Part shown: one piece after another, positions 8,171 to 16,129 of the stretch
Layout: every line of letters starts with the position of its first letter
How positions within the stretch are numbered: position 1 is the stretch's first letter
NCBI GenBank assembly: GCA_041484525.1
Contig: JBGPHT010000146.1
Location: forward strand, 1-18,939
Reading direction: 5' to 3'
DNA from: JBGPHT01 sp041484525
GTDB lineage: Bacteria; Acidobacteriota; Terriglobia; Bryobacterales; Bryobacteraceae
Length of the DNA: 18,939 nucleotides
The notes under the pieces: generated by a model
Told to the model about the DNA's origin: nothing
What the model saw: only the letters and a program-made list of their open reading frames with translations
The model's database searches: none
Made by a program: the position numbers and the translations under genes

Positions 8171-8430
8171 CGGTTTCTCTTGGGCAGACCGTAGCTGTAA
8201 CGATCGTGCTCGCTAGCGCCGTCACCGGGGAGTTGCGCCAGCACCTCAGCCGGTACGTCGCGCATGTTTTCGCGGATGACTTCGGAGATATGCCGCCGCG
8301 GTCCGCTGCCGGACTTGAGGTCTTGCTCCAAAACGCGCCGCGCATATTGCTCCGCCGACACGCCCTCCGCCTCGGCCTGGGTTTTCAAGGCGGCTTCCAG
8401 GTCGTCCGGAATTTCAATCGTCAACGTCAT
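8167..8430 (-). CDS. Antitoxin of the decayed PIN toxin (ribbon-helix-helix-like)
   Basis: 87 residues. The N-terminal MTLTIEIPDDLEAAL strand-helix, then AEAEGVSAEQYARRVLEQDL, fits a ribbon-helix-helix/CopG-like DNA-binding antitoxin that would repress its own promoter and bind the toxin with its C-terminal part (about 45-87). An AGGA ribosome site lies a few bases before the ATG at 8430. Its stop overlaps the presumed GTG of the PIN toxin (GTGA), the usual vapBC arrangement. The antitoxin reads intact while the toxin is broken, as expected when the toxin is lost first. Confidence 0.82.
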   Translation of the reverse strand: MTLTIEIPDDLEAALKTQAEAEGVSAEQYARRVLEQDLKSGSGPRRHISEVIRENMRDVPAEVLAQLPGDGASEHDRYSYGLPKRNR

Positions 8431-8492
8431 GACAAATCCTGTCTACATCTTTCAGGGTAGAGTATCTGTGGCCTTCTCTCGCCTGACCAGGT

Positions 8493-9416
8493 CTACCCGT
8501 CCGCGCCCGCGGCCCGAATTGCTTCCAGTTGACAGGCCGGGGCGGCGGCGAAGGCTGCGGCAGCCGGGAGCCACACGAATCGGGCGGCCGCGCTCCACGG
8601 CAACTGCAGGTATCCGTAGGACGTCGCCCACAGGCCGATGTCGCCCAGGATCATGAGGAGCACCCCGATGCTGAAGGCTTTCCAGGTTTTGTGAATCCAT
8701 CCCATGCCGGCGCTGCGCACGGATCGCGCCAGCAGCATGGCCTCCGCCAGCAGCAGCCACAGCAGCGGGTCCACCGGCCAGCGCAGCGCTTCGCCAAGGT
8801 CGAAAGCTTTCCCATGCCGCAGCGCGTTGCCGGTGTCCCATGCCTCGAGAAGCACATAGGCGCCGATGACCAGCAGGACGATTCGATCGATCGTCACCAA
8901 GCGGCCCAGAAGGCCCGACCGCCGGTAGACGCGCAGCACACAGAACAAACCCGCGGCCAGCAGCGACAGGCGGAGGATTCCACCCATAATCAACCCGAAT
9001 ATCCGAAACGTGGCCGTGACCTGCTCCGGCCAGCCGGGCCAGTGGGCCACCAGATTCATTCCGGGGCTGGCGCCCAGCACTTGCACGGAAATCGATCCGG
9101 CCAGGTCGCAGGCCGCCGAAAACGCAATCAACAGCCAGGTGGCGTGGAGGGCGTCGCCGGGCAGGAATTGACGGCACACCATCGCGCTCAACCAAAGCTG
9201 GAGCACCGCCAGCGACACCGTCAGGATCGCGCCCGGCCCATCGAGGACGACCGACACCCAGCGGTAATTGCCGGTGGCCACGGTGACGGCGAACGCCACC
9301 AGTCCGACCGTCAGGTACACGGCTGTCGCCAGCCAGATCAAGCGGGAGAATCCGAACGGGAGCTGCGGATCAGGACGATGGGTGAAAACCTGGGGGGTCG
9401 AGCTCCGCTCAAGCAC
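8493..9416 (-). CDS. Eight-helix integral membrane protein of unknown function
   Basis: 307 residues starting at GTG 9416, four bases after the anti-sigma stop. Hydrophobic segments lie at about 26-48, 62-81, 90-116, 135-166, 176-196, 213-233, 243-270 and 281-301, giving some eight transmembrane helices joined by short loops. There is no signal for a known transporter or enzyme motif, and I do not recognise the family. Its place as third gene behind an ECF sigma factor and a zinc anti-sigma factor suggests it is part of that regulon or its sensory branch. Because the anti-sigma factor has no obvious membrane helix, this protein could be its membrane partner, but that is only inference. Confidence 0.72.
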   Translation of the reverse strand: MLERSSTPQVFTHRPDPQLPFGFSRLIWLATAVYLTVGLVAFAVTVATGNYRWVSVVLDGPGAILTVSLAVLQLWLSAMVCRQFLPGDALHATWLLIAFSAACDLAGSISVQVLGASPGMNLVAHWPGWPEQVTATFRIFGLIMGGILRLSLLAAGLFCVLRVYRRSGLLGRLVTIDRIVLLVIGAYVLLEAWDTGNALRHGKAFDLGEALRWPVDPLLWLLLAEAMLLARSVRSAGMGWIHKTWKAFSIGVLLMILGDIGLWATSYGYLQLPWSAAARFVWLPAAAAFAAAPACQLEAIRAAGADG

Positions 9417-9420
9417 CCCT

Positions 9421-9858
9421 CTAGATTCTCACAATCGACTCCGTGACAACGTGGCTCACCAGGCGCGATGCGGTGCGGTTGCCGAGGAATAGCGCGAGCA
9501 CCGGTTCGATGGTCGAGAGCACGTTCTCTCCGCTCTCGGGAACTGGCCCGAGCACGCGCTCGGTGGCCTGCCTGCCGAGGTAGGCTTCGATGGCCGCCGC
9601 CACTTTGCGCTTCACGGCCGGACGCGACGATTCCCAATTGCGCAAGCTTGCCAATACCTGGGGGAGCAGAGCTTCGGGATTGGCGGCCCGTTCGCTTTCG
9701 GGTGCGTTGCGTACGGCCGACTGCAAGGCCGACCGCAACTGGTGGCACTCGAGCCGGCATTGCTCGCATGCCGCGAGATGAGACTCGACCGGCAGCCGCC
9801 GCCCTTCGGCGAGCTCGCCGTCGCAATAGCGGATTAGAGTTTCGCAGTCAGGATGAAT
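9421..9858 (-). CDS. Zinc-binding anti-sigma factor (zf-HC2), apparent ATT start
   Basis: Read from ATT 9858-9856, the protein is 145 residues: (M)HPDCETLIRYCDGELAEG and then the ZAS motif H27-x3-C31-x2-C34 with C5 upstream. This is the zinc-binding helix bundle that clamps ECF sigma factors in the cytoplasm. The next ATG in frame (9738) would cut off the whole zinc domain, and no ATG, GTG or TTG occurs in frame for many codons upstream. A strong AGGAGG sits five bases before the ATT. The start overlaps the last codons of the sigma gene, so the two are translationally coupled. The C-terminal half (about 60-145) is soluble and helical, without a clear membrane segment. Domain assignment is strong; the start codon choice is the odd point. 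Confidence 0.85.
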   Translation of the reverse strand: MHPDCETLIRYCDGELAEGRRLPVESHLAACEQCRLECHQLRSALQSAVRNAPESERAANPEALLPQVLASLRNWESSRPAVKRKVAAAIEAYLGRQATERVLGPVPESGENVLSTIEPVLALFLGNRTASRLVSHVVTESIVRI

Positions 9859-10465
9859 AGGCGCCTCCTCCTGACAGCAGAAGTTCCAGCCCCGCGGTCC
9901 CGAACCGGATGCTGTTGTTGCAGGCGGCCACGCTGCGGAGCTTGGCGTAGACGCGGGCCAGCAGCGCCCCCACTGTGCCGGTGCGGATTCCCAATGCCGC
10001 TGCGATCTCCTCGTAAGACAAACCTTCCACGCGGAGCCGCAGACACTCGAGTTCGCGGCTGCTTAGCACGGAGGCAATTTCACGCGCTGCCTCCGAGCGT
10101 CTCAGCCGCGCCTCCGGATCGTCCTCGACGCCAGCCAGCCGCTCCAACGCTTCCGCATCCACTTCGCGGCTGCCTGCCGTCGCGCCCAGGCGTTCCAGCA
10201 CGTAGTTACGCACTACGCGATACAACCACGCGCGTTGGCTTTCGATCTGGCGGCCGTAGCGGCGTTCCACGAAATAGCGCAGAAAGGCTTCCTGCACGGC
10301 ATCACGCGCGGCATCGGCGCTGCGCGTGAGTGACGCCGCATAGCGCAGCAGTCCGCCCGCTTGCTCGTGGTACAGGAGCGCCACTTCCCGCTCAAGTTCG
10401 CGGGTGGTTACGGCAGATATAGGTTCCACCAGCCTGGATACTAACCGAAGGCGCGGCGGAATCAA
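9848..10465 (-). CDS. ECF (sigma-70 family) RNA polymerase sigma factor
   Basis: Directs RNA polymerase to a small regulon. It has 205 residues from TTG 10465; a GTG 12 codons in is an alternative. Sigma region 2 is at about 30-95 (LYHEQAGGLLRYAASLTRS, DAVQEAFLRYF, AWLYRVVRNYV). A linker of about 35 residues follows, then region 4 at about 133-180 with the HTH SYEEIAAALGIRTGTVGALL. The C-terminal tail of some 25 residues is extra. It is first in a minus-strand operon with the anti-sigma factor (overlapping by about 11 bases) and a membrane protein, the classic arrangement in which the signal releases the sigma factor. The promoter should lie between the start and the receptor gene's end (10466-10548), but no clear boxes stand out. 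Confidence 0.92.
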   Translation of the reverse strand: MIPPRLRLVSRLVEPISAVTTRELEREVALLYHEQAGGLLRYAASLTRSADAARDAVQEAFLRYFVERRYGRQIESQRAWLYRVVRNYVLERLGATAGSREVDAEALERLAGVEDDPEARLRRSEAAREIASVLSSRELECLRLRVEGLSYEEIAAALGIRTGTVGALLARVYAKLRSVAACNNSIRFGTAGLELLLSGGGAYSS

Positions 10466-10505
10466 TTGGATACTTTAGTTAGCAGGGTACTTCTGGTACG
10501 TGGAA

Positions 10506-10535
10506 GGCGCGGGCCCCTGGCTGAGCGCCCGCGCC
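10506..10535 (-). terminator. Perfect 9-bp G/C hairpin behind the TonB receptor gene
   Basis: Arms GGCGCGGGC (10506-10514) and GCCCGCGCC (10527-10535) enclose a 12-base loop, 13 bases past the receptor stop codon. There is no T-run on either side, so it is not a canonical intrinsic terminator. It may stop polymerase partly or protect the mRNA 3' end. It also lies upstream of the sigma factor gene and could limit read-through from the receptor into that operon. Confidence 0.55.
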
Positions 10536-10548
10536 ACTACGGGAGTGA

Positions 10549-13500
10549 CTAGAAGGTAACCTTCAGTCCCAGTTGGATGGCGCGCGGGCCGGTGCCGCCG
10601 ACGCCTTGATTCGAGATCAGGCCTGCCAACGTTCCGGTGACTTTGCCGAAATTCACGTCGCCAACCGTGGTGTTTGGATTGGCGAACGCCGGCGAATTGG
10701 TCACATTGAGACCTTCCGCCCGGAATTCTATCTTGATCCGCTCCGAGAGCTCGAACTTCCGGAAGATGGACAGGTCGAGATCGCCCAGTCCGGGACCGCG
10801 GAAACTATTGCGGCCCATATTGCCGAAGTGCGGTGTTTTGCCATCGGCATCGAGCGGTTGTGCGAATGGCGCCGTGTCGAACCACGTGACGGTACCGAGG
10901 GTGCCGGCAACCGCGTGCGTCACGTTGATGGGTCCGGTCTGGTCGGGCGTCTGAGTGCTGCCCGGAGTATTGGCGCTAACGGTGGTCCCGAAGGTGATGG
11001 GACGGCCCGTCATCAGGCTGAGAATTCCGTTGACTTGCCAGCCTCCCAAAACCCAGCGGCCCGCGCCGCCCTGGAGCCACTTCTTGCCCTTGCCGAACGG
11101 AAACTCATAGAGGTAGCTCTGCGCGAAGGTGTGGGTACGGTCGAAATCCAGCAGGGCATAACTGCGCTTCGGCTGAATGTAGTTCCAGATGCCGGTGCCG
11201 TCGTCCGTGCTCGAGTAACCCATGCCCTTGCTGAACGTATAGGCGGTCGTCAGGAGGAAGCCGCCGCTGAACCGGTGGTCGATCTTCGTCTGCAGCGCAT
11301 TGTAATTATTGCTGAAACCGCGGTAACGGACGGTCACGTCGGCGTTCTTGCCGAACGCCTGGAACAGCGGTCTGCCGTTGGCTCCGGAATTGAACACCAT
11401 CGACGCATTGAGATTGTACGAAACAGGGGCGCGTACCGTGTGGTTGCCGACGTAGGCCGCCTCGATCGTAAAATTCTTCGGCAACTGGCGCTGGAGCGCT
11501 ACGTTCCAGGCGATGATGTACGGTTCCTTGTAATCCAGCGGAACCAGGCTGGCGATGTTGGTCGATAGCAGCGACCCGGTCGCCGAAATGATGCCATTCG
11601 ACGGAATCACGGCTGGCGTGGGAGCGGGGAAGCCGGCCGACATCGAGCCGAACACGCCGGGAGAATACTGGGACTGCCCGAACGAGCTGGTGGTGTTGTA
11701 CTGGTTGGTCTGCTTCACGGGGAAGTTATCCCAGGCGTACTTGTTGTCCGGGAACGGAATCCAACTCATGCCGATGCCGCTGCGGATAACGGTCTTCGTA
11801 TCCAACCGGTAGGCAATCCCCATGCGCGGCGCAAAGCCAGTGTAGTAGGTCTTGCGGCCCAGGTTCATCGGATTGCCGCCGATGCCCGCCACTACCAGAG
11901 TGTTGTTGCTGGGATCGTAATTCGAGAAACCGCCCGGCAGGCGCGGAGTGGCTGGCGGATAGAAGTCATGCCGCAGTCCGAGATCGATGGTGAGCTTCTG
12001 GGAGACCTGCCACTTGTCCTGCAAATACGTGAACAGCATGACGGCGCGGTAGGCGGGGAAAACTATAGCCAGATCGCGCTGCACGAGCGACGGCGCGTCC
12101 AGCAGGAAGCTGGCCATGGCGTTGGCCTGGGTTACGACCGGCGAACCGGAGATAGCCGTCTGGTTGTTACCGAACTGGAACTCGCCGCGCGGGCCGCCGG
12201 CGTCCTGAGTCTGCAGCAACTCGTCGCGGAGCCGCCGGACATCAATGCCGAACTTGATCGTGTGATTGCTCCACAACTTCGTGAAGTTCGCGACGTAGTC
12301 GATGTTGGTCTCGGCGCGGTTCCACGGCAGGCTGTTCGAATAGCCGACGAGCGGATTGGGGTAGCCGCTGATGTTCATCGAGGTCAGCCCACTCGACCAA
12401 TCGTCCAGATTTGCGCCCTTAATGCCGACCGCTTCAGAGGCCTTGGTTCCGTAGTCCAGGTTCTGAGCCTTGTTGCTGTAACGGCTCAACCCGAGCCGCG
12501 CATCCATGAAGAAGGTGGCGGAAAACAGCCGGGTATAGTTCACCGCGGCGCTCTGCGTGCGGTTGATCCCGGTAGCGGCAAAGCCCTTGCCGCCGCCGCC
12601 GGCGATGCCGAAGCGCCCCGGGTCCGTCACCACGGGCCGCTGGAAGCTGTAGCGCACCGAGAAGCGATCCTTATCGGTCTGCTGATGATCCACCTTCGCA
12701 TCGAATGAATTCTGGTCTTTAATGCGCGTGGTGGCGGCGGAGTAGTTGTTGGTGATCGCCGTCCCCAGGTTGGGCAGCGGCACCAGCGCCAGCAACTTTT
12801 TCGCGATCGGGCTGATCTGGGCGTCGGGGATCTTGTTATTGGGGAGTGGCTGGCGTCCAGCGCCGGTGGCGCGGTCGCCAGTGCCCGGATCGTAAATTAC
12901 CGCTTTTCCGTTCTGGCTGCTGAAATCGCCATTACGGAAATCGGCGACCGGCACCGAGATGATGTAGCCATCGCCGCGCCGGTCCTTCGTCTGCTGAAAA
13001 TCGCCGAAGAAGAACGTTTTGTTTCGCCGGACAGGTCCGCCGATGGTGAACCCGTAAGAGTTGTAGGTCGTGACGGGCTTCGACGGCTGGAAGGTTTCCC
13101 GCGCGTTCAGACGGCTGTTGTTGTGAAATTCGTAAAGCGACCCGTGCAGGTTGTTGGTTCCCGATTTCAGCATGATGTTGGTGACCGCGCCGCCGGCGCG
13201 CCCCAACTCGGCTTCGTAGTTGCTCGTGCTGACGTCGACGGTTTGCAAGGCCTCGACGGGCGGGATCAGGACGGTCAGCAGACCGGTCCGGTGATTGTTG
13301 TCGACGCCCTCGAACTGCACGTTGTTGCCCTGGCGGCTGACCCCATTCACCTGGGTCGCGAGAGACCCTTGCGAGTTGAAGAACTCGGAATGAGGCGCGA
13401 ACGAGCGGGTGGTGCCTGGCACCAGGTTGAGTAGCGATTGAAAACTGCGGTTGTAGCCGAGCGGCAGGTTCGCCAGTTGCTGGGTCTCGATCTTGCGGCC

Positions 13501-13902
13501 GATATCGGCGCGGTCGGTCTGGAGGATCGACGTTTCGGCCGTGACTTCCACGGTCTCGGTGACCGCCCCAGGTTGGAGCACCAGGTCGACGCGGGTGGAG
13601 GTGTCCACCAGGACATCCACGCCGGTGCGCGTGATTTTCTTGAACCCCGGCTGCTCCGCCGTCACCGAGTAGGTGCCCGGCGACAGATTGGGAAACGAGT
13701 AGTTACCGCTTTCGTTGGTGCTTCCGCTGCGGTTCGCACCAGTGTTGGTTTCGCTAATCGTGATTTTGGAATTGGCGACCACACCGCCCGAGGCATCGGT
13801 GATGGTGCCCAGCAAGGTTGCGTTAACAGCTTGCGAGTACGCCAGAATGGCGCTCAACGCAAGAATCGTGAACAGTACAAAGATCGAACGTAGACCTCTC
13901 AT
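10549..13902 (-). CDS. Oar-like TonB-dependent outer-membrane receptor
   Basis: A 1117-residue outer-membrane protein for ligand uptake driven by TonB. It has a signal peptide (RSIFVLFTILALSAILAYSQA, residues about 5-25). A carboxypeptidase-regulatory/Cna-B-like beta sandwich follows at about 27-112 (GTITDASGGVVANSKITI, GNYSFPNLSPGTYSVTA). The plug domain is at about 120-245 (LQTDRADIGRKI, QFEGVDNN). The rest is a long beta-barrel ending LGLKVTF with the C-terminal aromatic residue used in barrel assembly. Length and domain order match the Oar-type receptors that are abundant in Acidobacteriota. GAGGG eight bases before ATG 13902 supports the start. It is divergent from the LysR-LacI-MFS-dehydrogenase operon, so the ligand may be an oligosaccharide or sugar-acid polymer; that is inference. 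Confidence 0.93.
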   Translation of the reverse strand: MRGLRSIFVLFTILALSAILAYSQAVNATLLGTITDASGGVVANSKITISETNTGANRSGSTNESGNYSFPNLSPGTYSVTAEQPGFKKITRTGVDVLVDTSTRVDLVLQPGAVTETVEVTAETSILQTDRADIGRKIETQQLANLPLGYNRSFQSLLNLVPGTTRSFAPHSEFFNSQGSLATQVNGVSRQGNNVQFEGVDNNHRTGLLTVLIPPVEALQTVDVSTSNYEAELGRAGGAVTNIMLKSGTNNLHGSLYEFHNNSRLNARETFQPSKPVTTYNSYGFTIGGPVRRNKTFFFGDFQQTKDRRGDGYIISVPVADFRNGDFSSQNGKAVIYDPGTGDRATGAGRQPLPNNKIPDAQISPIAKKLLALVPLPNLGTAITNNYSAATTRIKDQNSFDAKVDHQQTDKDRFSVRYSFQRPVVTDPGRFGIAGGGGKGFAATGINRTQSAAVNYTRLFSATFFMDARLGLSRYSNKAQNLDYGTKASEAVGIKGANLDDWSSGLTSMNISGYPNPLVGYSNSLPWNRAETNIDYVANFTKLWSNHTIKFGIDVRRLRDELLQTQDAGGPRGEFQFGNNQTAISGSPVVTQANAMASFLLDAPSLVQRDLAIVFPAYRAVMLFTYLQDKWQVSQKLTIDLGLRHDFYPPATPRLPGGFSNYDPSNNTLVVAGIGGNPMNLGRKTYYTGFAPRMGIAYRLDTKTVIRSGIGMSWIPFPDNKYAWDNFPVKQTNQYNTTSSFGQSQYSPGVFGSMSAGFPAPTPAVIPSNGIISATGSLLSTNIASLVPLDYKEPYIIAWNVALQRQLPKNFTIEAAYVGNHTVRAPVSYNLNASMVFNSGANGRPLFQAFGKNADVTVRYRGFSNNYNALQTKIDHRFSGGFLLTTAYTFSKGMGYSSTDDGTGIWNYIQPKRSYALLDFDRTHTFAQSYLYEFPFGKGKKWLQGGAGRWVLGGWQVNGILSLMTGRPITFGTTVSANTPGSTQTPDQTGPINVTHAVAGTLGTVTWFDTAPFAQPLDADGKTPHFGNMGRNSFRGPGLGDLDLSIFRKFELSERIKIEFRAEGLNVTNSPAFANPNTTVGDVNFGKVTGTLAGLISNQGVGGTGPRAIQLGLKVTF

Positions 13903-13959
13903 CGACTAACCCTCTTTCGTGAACCATACCAGCCTCCGCCGCGCGAAAGCCACACCCTT

Positions 13960-13975
13960 GGGGCTGCATTGCCCC
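13960..13975. promoter_or_regulatory. Perfect inverted repeat GGGGC-N6-GCCCC in divergent promoter region
   Basis: Five-base arms around TGCATT, midway between the start of the TonB receptor (-) and the LysR gene (+). The 108-bp region must hold both promoters, so this could be a regulator's operator; a chance G/C palindrome is possible. Confidence 0.35.
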
Positions 13976-14010
13976 GTATTTCCATAGTTGCCAAGATTAT
14001 AAGGGGATAA

Positions 14011-15018
14011 ATGGCTCGCAAATGGCGAAGTTTTGAAACCGTTCATTCAAAAAAATTGAACGATGTGTTATCATCCCTGAAAAGGGGTGATGGTTTGGAA
14101 CTTGCGCATTCCAGAGCGCTGATTGCCCTGGGCGAGTTGGGAAGTTTTGCCAAGGCGGGTGACAAGCTGCACTTGTCGCCACCCGCAGTCTTCGCACAAG
14201 TCCAACGGCTGGAAGGCGAGTTGGGTGAAAAACTGTATGAGCGCTCGGGACGCAAGCTGGTTCTGACGCCCGCCGGCCGGATGATGATCGAATACTGCCG
14301 GCGCCTGCTGGCGGTCCACGATGAGGCGCTCGACGCGGTCAAGGAGTTACGCGGATCGCAAGCCGGGGCGCTCTACCTGGGCTGCGGGCCGCACATCAGC
14401 GTCTCCATCGTTCCCCACCTGTTGCGCGCTTTTGTATCCCAGCAGCCCAATGCGGAGCTGCGGCTGATCACGGGCAACGACCACATGCTTTTCGAAGATC
14501 TCGCCGCCGGGAAGGTGGATGTCATCCTGATGAACCTGCCGGTTGACCGCGGCGATCTGGTGCAGGACCCCCTCTGGCGCTACGAGCTGGTTTTTGTGGT
14601 GCCACCCAACGACCCTGCCGCGCGCCGGGGGACGGCTACAGCCGGTGAACTGGCCCACCGGCCCTTCATTCTCTACCAGCGTGCGCACGTGATCGAGAAG
14701 GCAATTCGCGAATTCTGCGCCACCGCCGGCTTTGAGCCCAAGGTCATCATGCAGAACGATCAGGCGGATTCGATCAAAGAACTGATCAAACTCGGACTCG
14801 GTATTTCGCTGCTTCCTTTATGGTCGGTCTCGGACGATGTCCGCCGGGGCGCGCTCCACATCGTTCGCCTGGAGGGCCGGCAGCTCTTCAGCATGACCGG
14901 CCTGATCTACCGCAAAGCCTCCCGCCTTCCGCTTGCGGCACGCGCTCTTGTCGATGTCGCGCACCAGTGGCTCAACTGGCTGCCGCGCGCCGAAGACGTA
15001 CTGCCGATCGAAGCTTAA
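14011..15018 (+). CDS. LysR-family transcriptional regulator
   Basis: Controls nearby genes in response to a small ligand. The winged HTH is at about 31-92 (ALIALGELGSFAKAGDKLHL, then SPPAVFAQVQRLEGELGEKL, YERSGRKLVLTPAGR) and a LysR substrate-binding domain follows at about 115-325. Two starts are possible. ATG 14011 (335 residues) has AAGGGG four bases upstream. TTG 14095 (307 residues) has AAGGGG seven bases upstream and gives the usual LysR N-terminus, MELAHSRALIALG. The longer start adds 28 residues with no family match, so 14095 may be the true one. First gene of a four-gene operon; 19 bp separate it from the LacI regulator if that gene starts at 15038. The barrel receptor is divergent. 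Confidence 0.88.
   Translation: MARKWRSFETVHSKKLNDVLSSLKRGDGLELAHSRALIALGELGSFAKAGDKLHLSPPAVFAQVQRLEGELGEKLYERSGRKLVLTPAGRMMIEYCRRLLAVHDEALDAVKELRGSQAGALYLGCGPHISVSIVPHLLRAFVSQQPNAELRLITGNDHMLFEDLAAGKVDVILMNLPVDRGDLVQDPLWRYELVFVVPPNDPAARRGTATAGELAHRPFILYQRAHVIEKAIREFCATAGFEPKVIMQNDQADSIKELIKLGLGISLLPLWSVSDDVRRGALHIVRLEGRQLFSMTGLIYRKASRLPLAARALVDVAHQWLNWLPRAEDVLPIEA
14034..14062 (+). promoter_or_regulatory. Candidate operator: TGAA/TTCA half-sites near the LysR start
   Basis: TGAAACCGTTCA (14034-14045) followed by a CGTTCA-N11-TGAACG inverted repeat (14040-14062) in an A-rich patch. LacI-family operators commonly read TGAAA-CG-TTTCA. If the LysR gene starts at TTG 14095, this lies in its untranslated leader and could be an auto-regulatory site for the LacI protein made two genes on. 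Otherwise it is coding sequence. Confidence 0.35.
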
Positions 15019-15037
15019 GACTACAATTGAGTTTCAA

Positions 15038-16129
15038 GTGACCCGTAAGAAGCCCAACGCGGTTCGGGCCAAGCGCCATCCTACGTTGGTGGATATCGCC
15101 GGAATTGCCGGCGTGGCGCCCATGACGGTCTCGCGCGTCATCAACCAGAGCGGCTACGTCAGCGAGGAAGTCCGCAAACGCGTGCAGGGCGCCATCGAAA
15201 AACTCGAATACCATCCCAACGCGCTGGCGCGCAGCCTGAAGAGCCGGCGGACGCACGTGGTGGGAATTCTTATTTCGGATATTGCCAACCCGTTCTCGGC
15301 GGTACTGGCCGGCAGCATGGAGGAAGTGCTGCTGGCGCAAGGCTACTCGGCCTTCGTCTCCACCACCGGCCAAAGCTCGGCGCGTGAGCGGGCTTCGCTC
15401 GGCGCCTTCTTCGACCATCGCGTGGAGGGCGTGGTGGTGGCCACGGTCGAGACCATGGCCGGCAACGAAGCTCTCGAGCGGTTCGCGGGTCGCGGCATGC
15501 CGATCGTGGTGGTCGGGCGCGAGCTGAATCATCCGGCGGTGGATTGCGTCACCGCGAACTACTTCAAGGGCGGCAGCGACGTAGCGGGCCACCTGGCTTC
15601 GCTCGGTCACCGCCGCATCGGGTTCATCGGTGCTTCGGCTGACAATGCCGACCGCCTGCGCCGTTTTCAGGGCTTCGTCGAGGGACTGCGCGGCCACGGT
15701 ATTGAAATGCCGGACGAACTGATCGCCGGCCCGGGTGACGATTTCGGCCCCGGCTTCTCCACCCAGGGCGATGGATATGCCGGCATGAAAAAGCTGCTGG
15801 CGCTTCCCCGTCCCCCATCCGCCGTCTTCGCGCGCAATGATTTCACCGCCATGGGCGCCCTCTGCGCCGCCCGCGACCACGGCCTGCGCGTGCCCAACGA
15901 CGTCGCCATTATCGGTTTCGACAACGTGCCGCTGGCCGTCTTCACCTCGCCTTCGCTCACCACTATCGAGCAGCCCGCCGTCGAGATGGGCCGCCAGGCC
16001 GCGTTGTTTCTGCTCGATCGCACCGAAGCCCAACTGGAGCGCCCGCGCCGCGAAGCCTGCTTCGATTGCCGCCTCATCGTCCGCGAGTCCACGGTGCGCG
16101 CCGGCCAGGTCTTCGAGAGGCACGCTTGA
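15038..16129 (+). CDS. LacI-family transcriptional regulator
   Basis: 363 residues from GTG 15038, which begins just before the conserved head; a longer frame from 14933 would overlap the LysR gene and add unrelated residues. The N-terminal HTH is PTLVDIAGIAGVAPMTVSRV at about 15-34, followed by the hinge helix (PNALARSLKS). The periplasmic-binding-like effector domain (about 75-350) includes VVGILISDIANPFSAVL, GHRRIGFIGA, PSAVFARNDFTAMGAL and VAIIGFDNVPLA. Such proteins sense sugars or their derivatives and repress catabolic operons by binding palindromes. It is immediately followed by the transporter gene with a TTGA overlap, so it probably controls this operon and possibly the divergent receptor. 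Complete and ordinary in sequence. Confidence 0.93.
   Translation: MTRKKPNAVRAKRHPTLVDIAGIAGVAPMTVSRVINQSGYVSEEVRKRVQGAIEKLEYHPNALARSLKSRRTHVVGILISDIANPFSAVLAGSMEEVLLAQGYSAFVSTTGQSSARERASLGAFFDHRVEGVVVATVETMAGNEALERFAGRGMPIVVVGRELNHPAVDCVTANYFKGGSDVAGHLASLGHRRIGFIGASADNADRLRRFQGFVEGLRGHGIEMPDELIAGPGDDFGPGFSTQGDGYAGMKKLLALPRPPSAVFARNDFTAMGALCAARDHGLRVPNDVAIIGFDNVPLAVFTSPSLTTIEQPAVEMGRQAALFLLDRTEAQLERPRREACFDCRLIVRESTVRAGQVFERHA

Noticed and set aside
8529..9446. 305-codon plus-strand frame opposite the membrane protein
   Set aside because: The product is Gln/Arg/His/Gly-rich and shadow-like; the minus strand has coherent transmembrane helices and operon spacing.
10573..11568. 331-codon plus-strand frame inside the TonB receptor gene
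   Set aside because: It lies antisense to clear beta-barrel coding sequence and has no recognisable domain or ribosome site.
14972..16123. 383-codon open frame on the minus strand opposite the LacI gene
   Set aside because: The frame is a G+C-driven shadow; its protein is of low complexity with no family features, while the plus strand encodes a complete LacI regulator.
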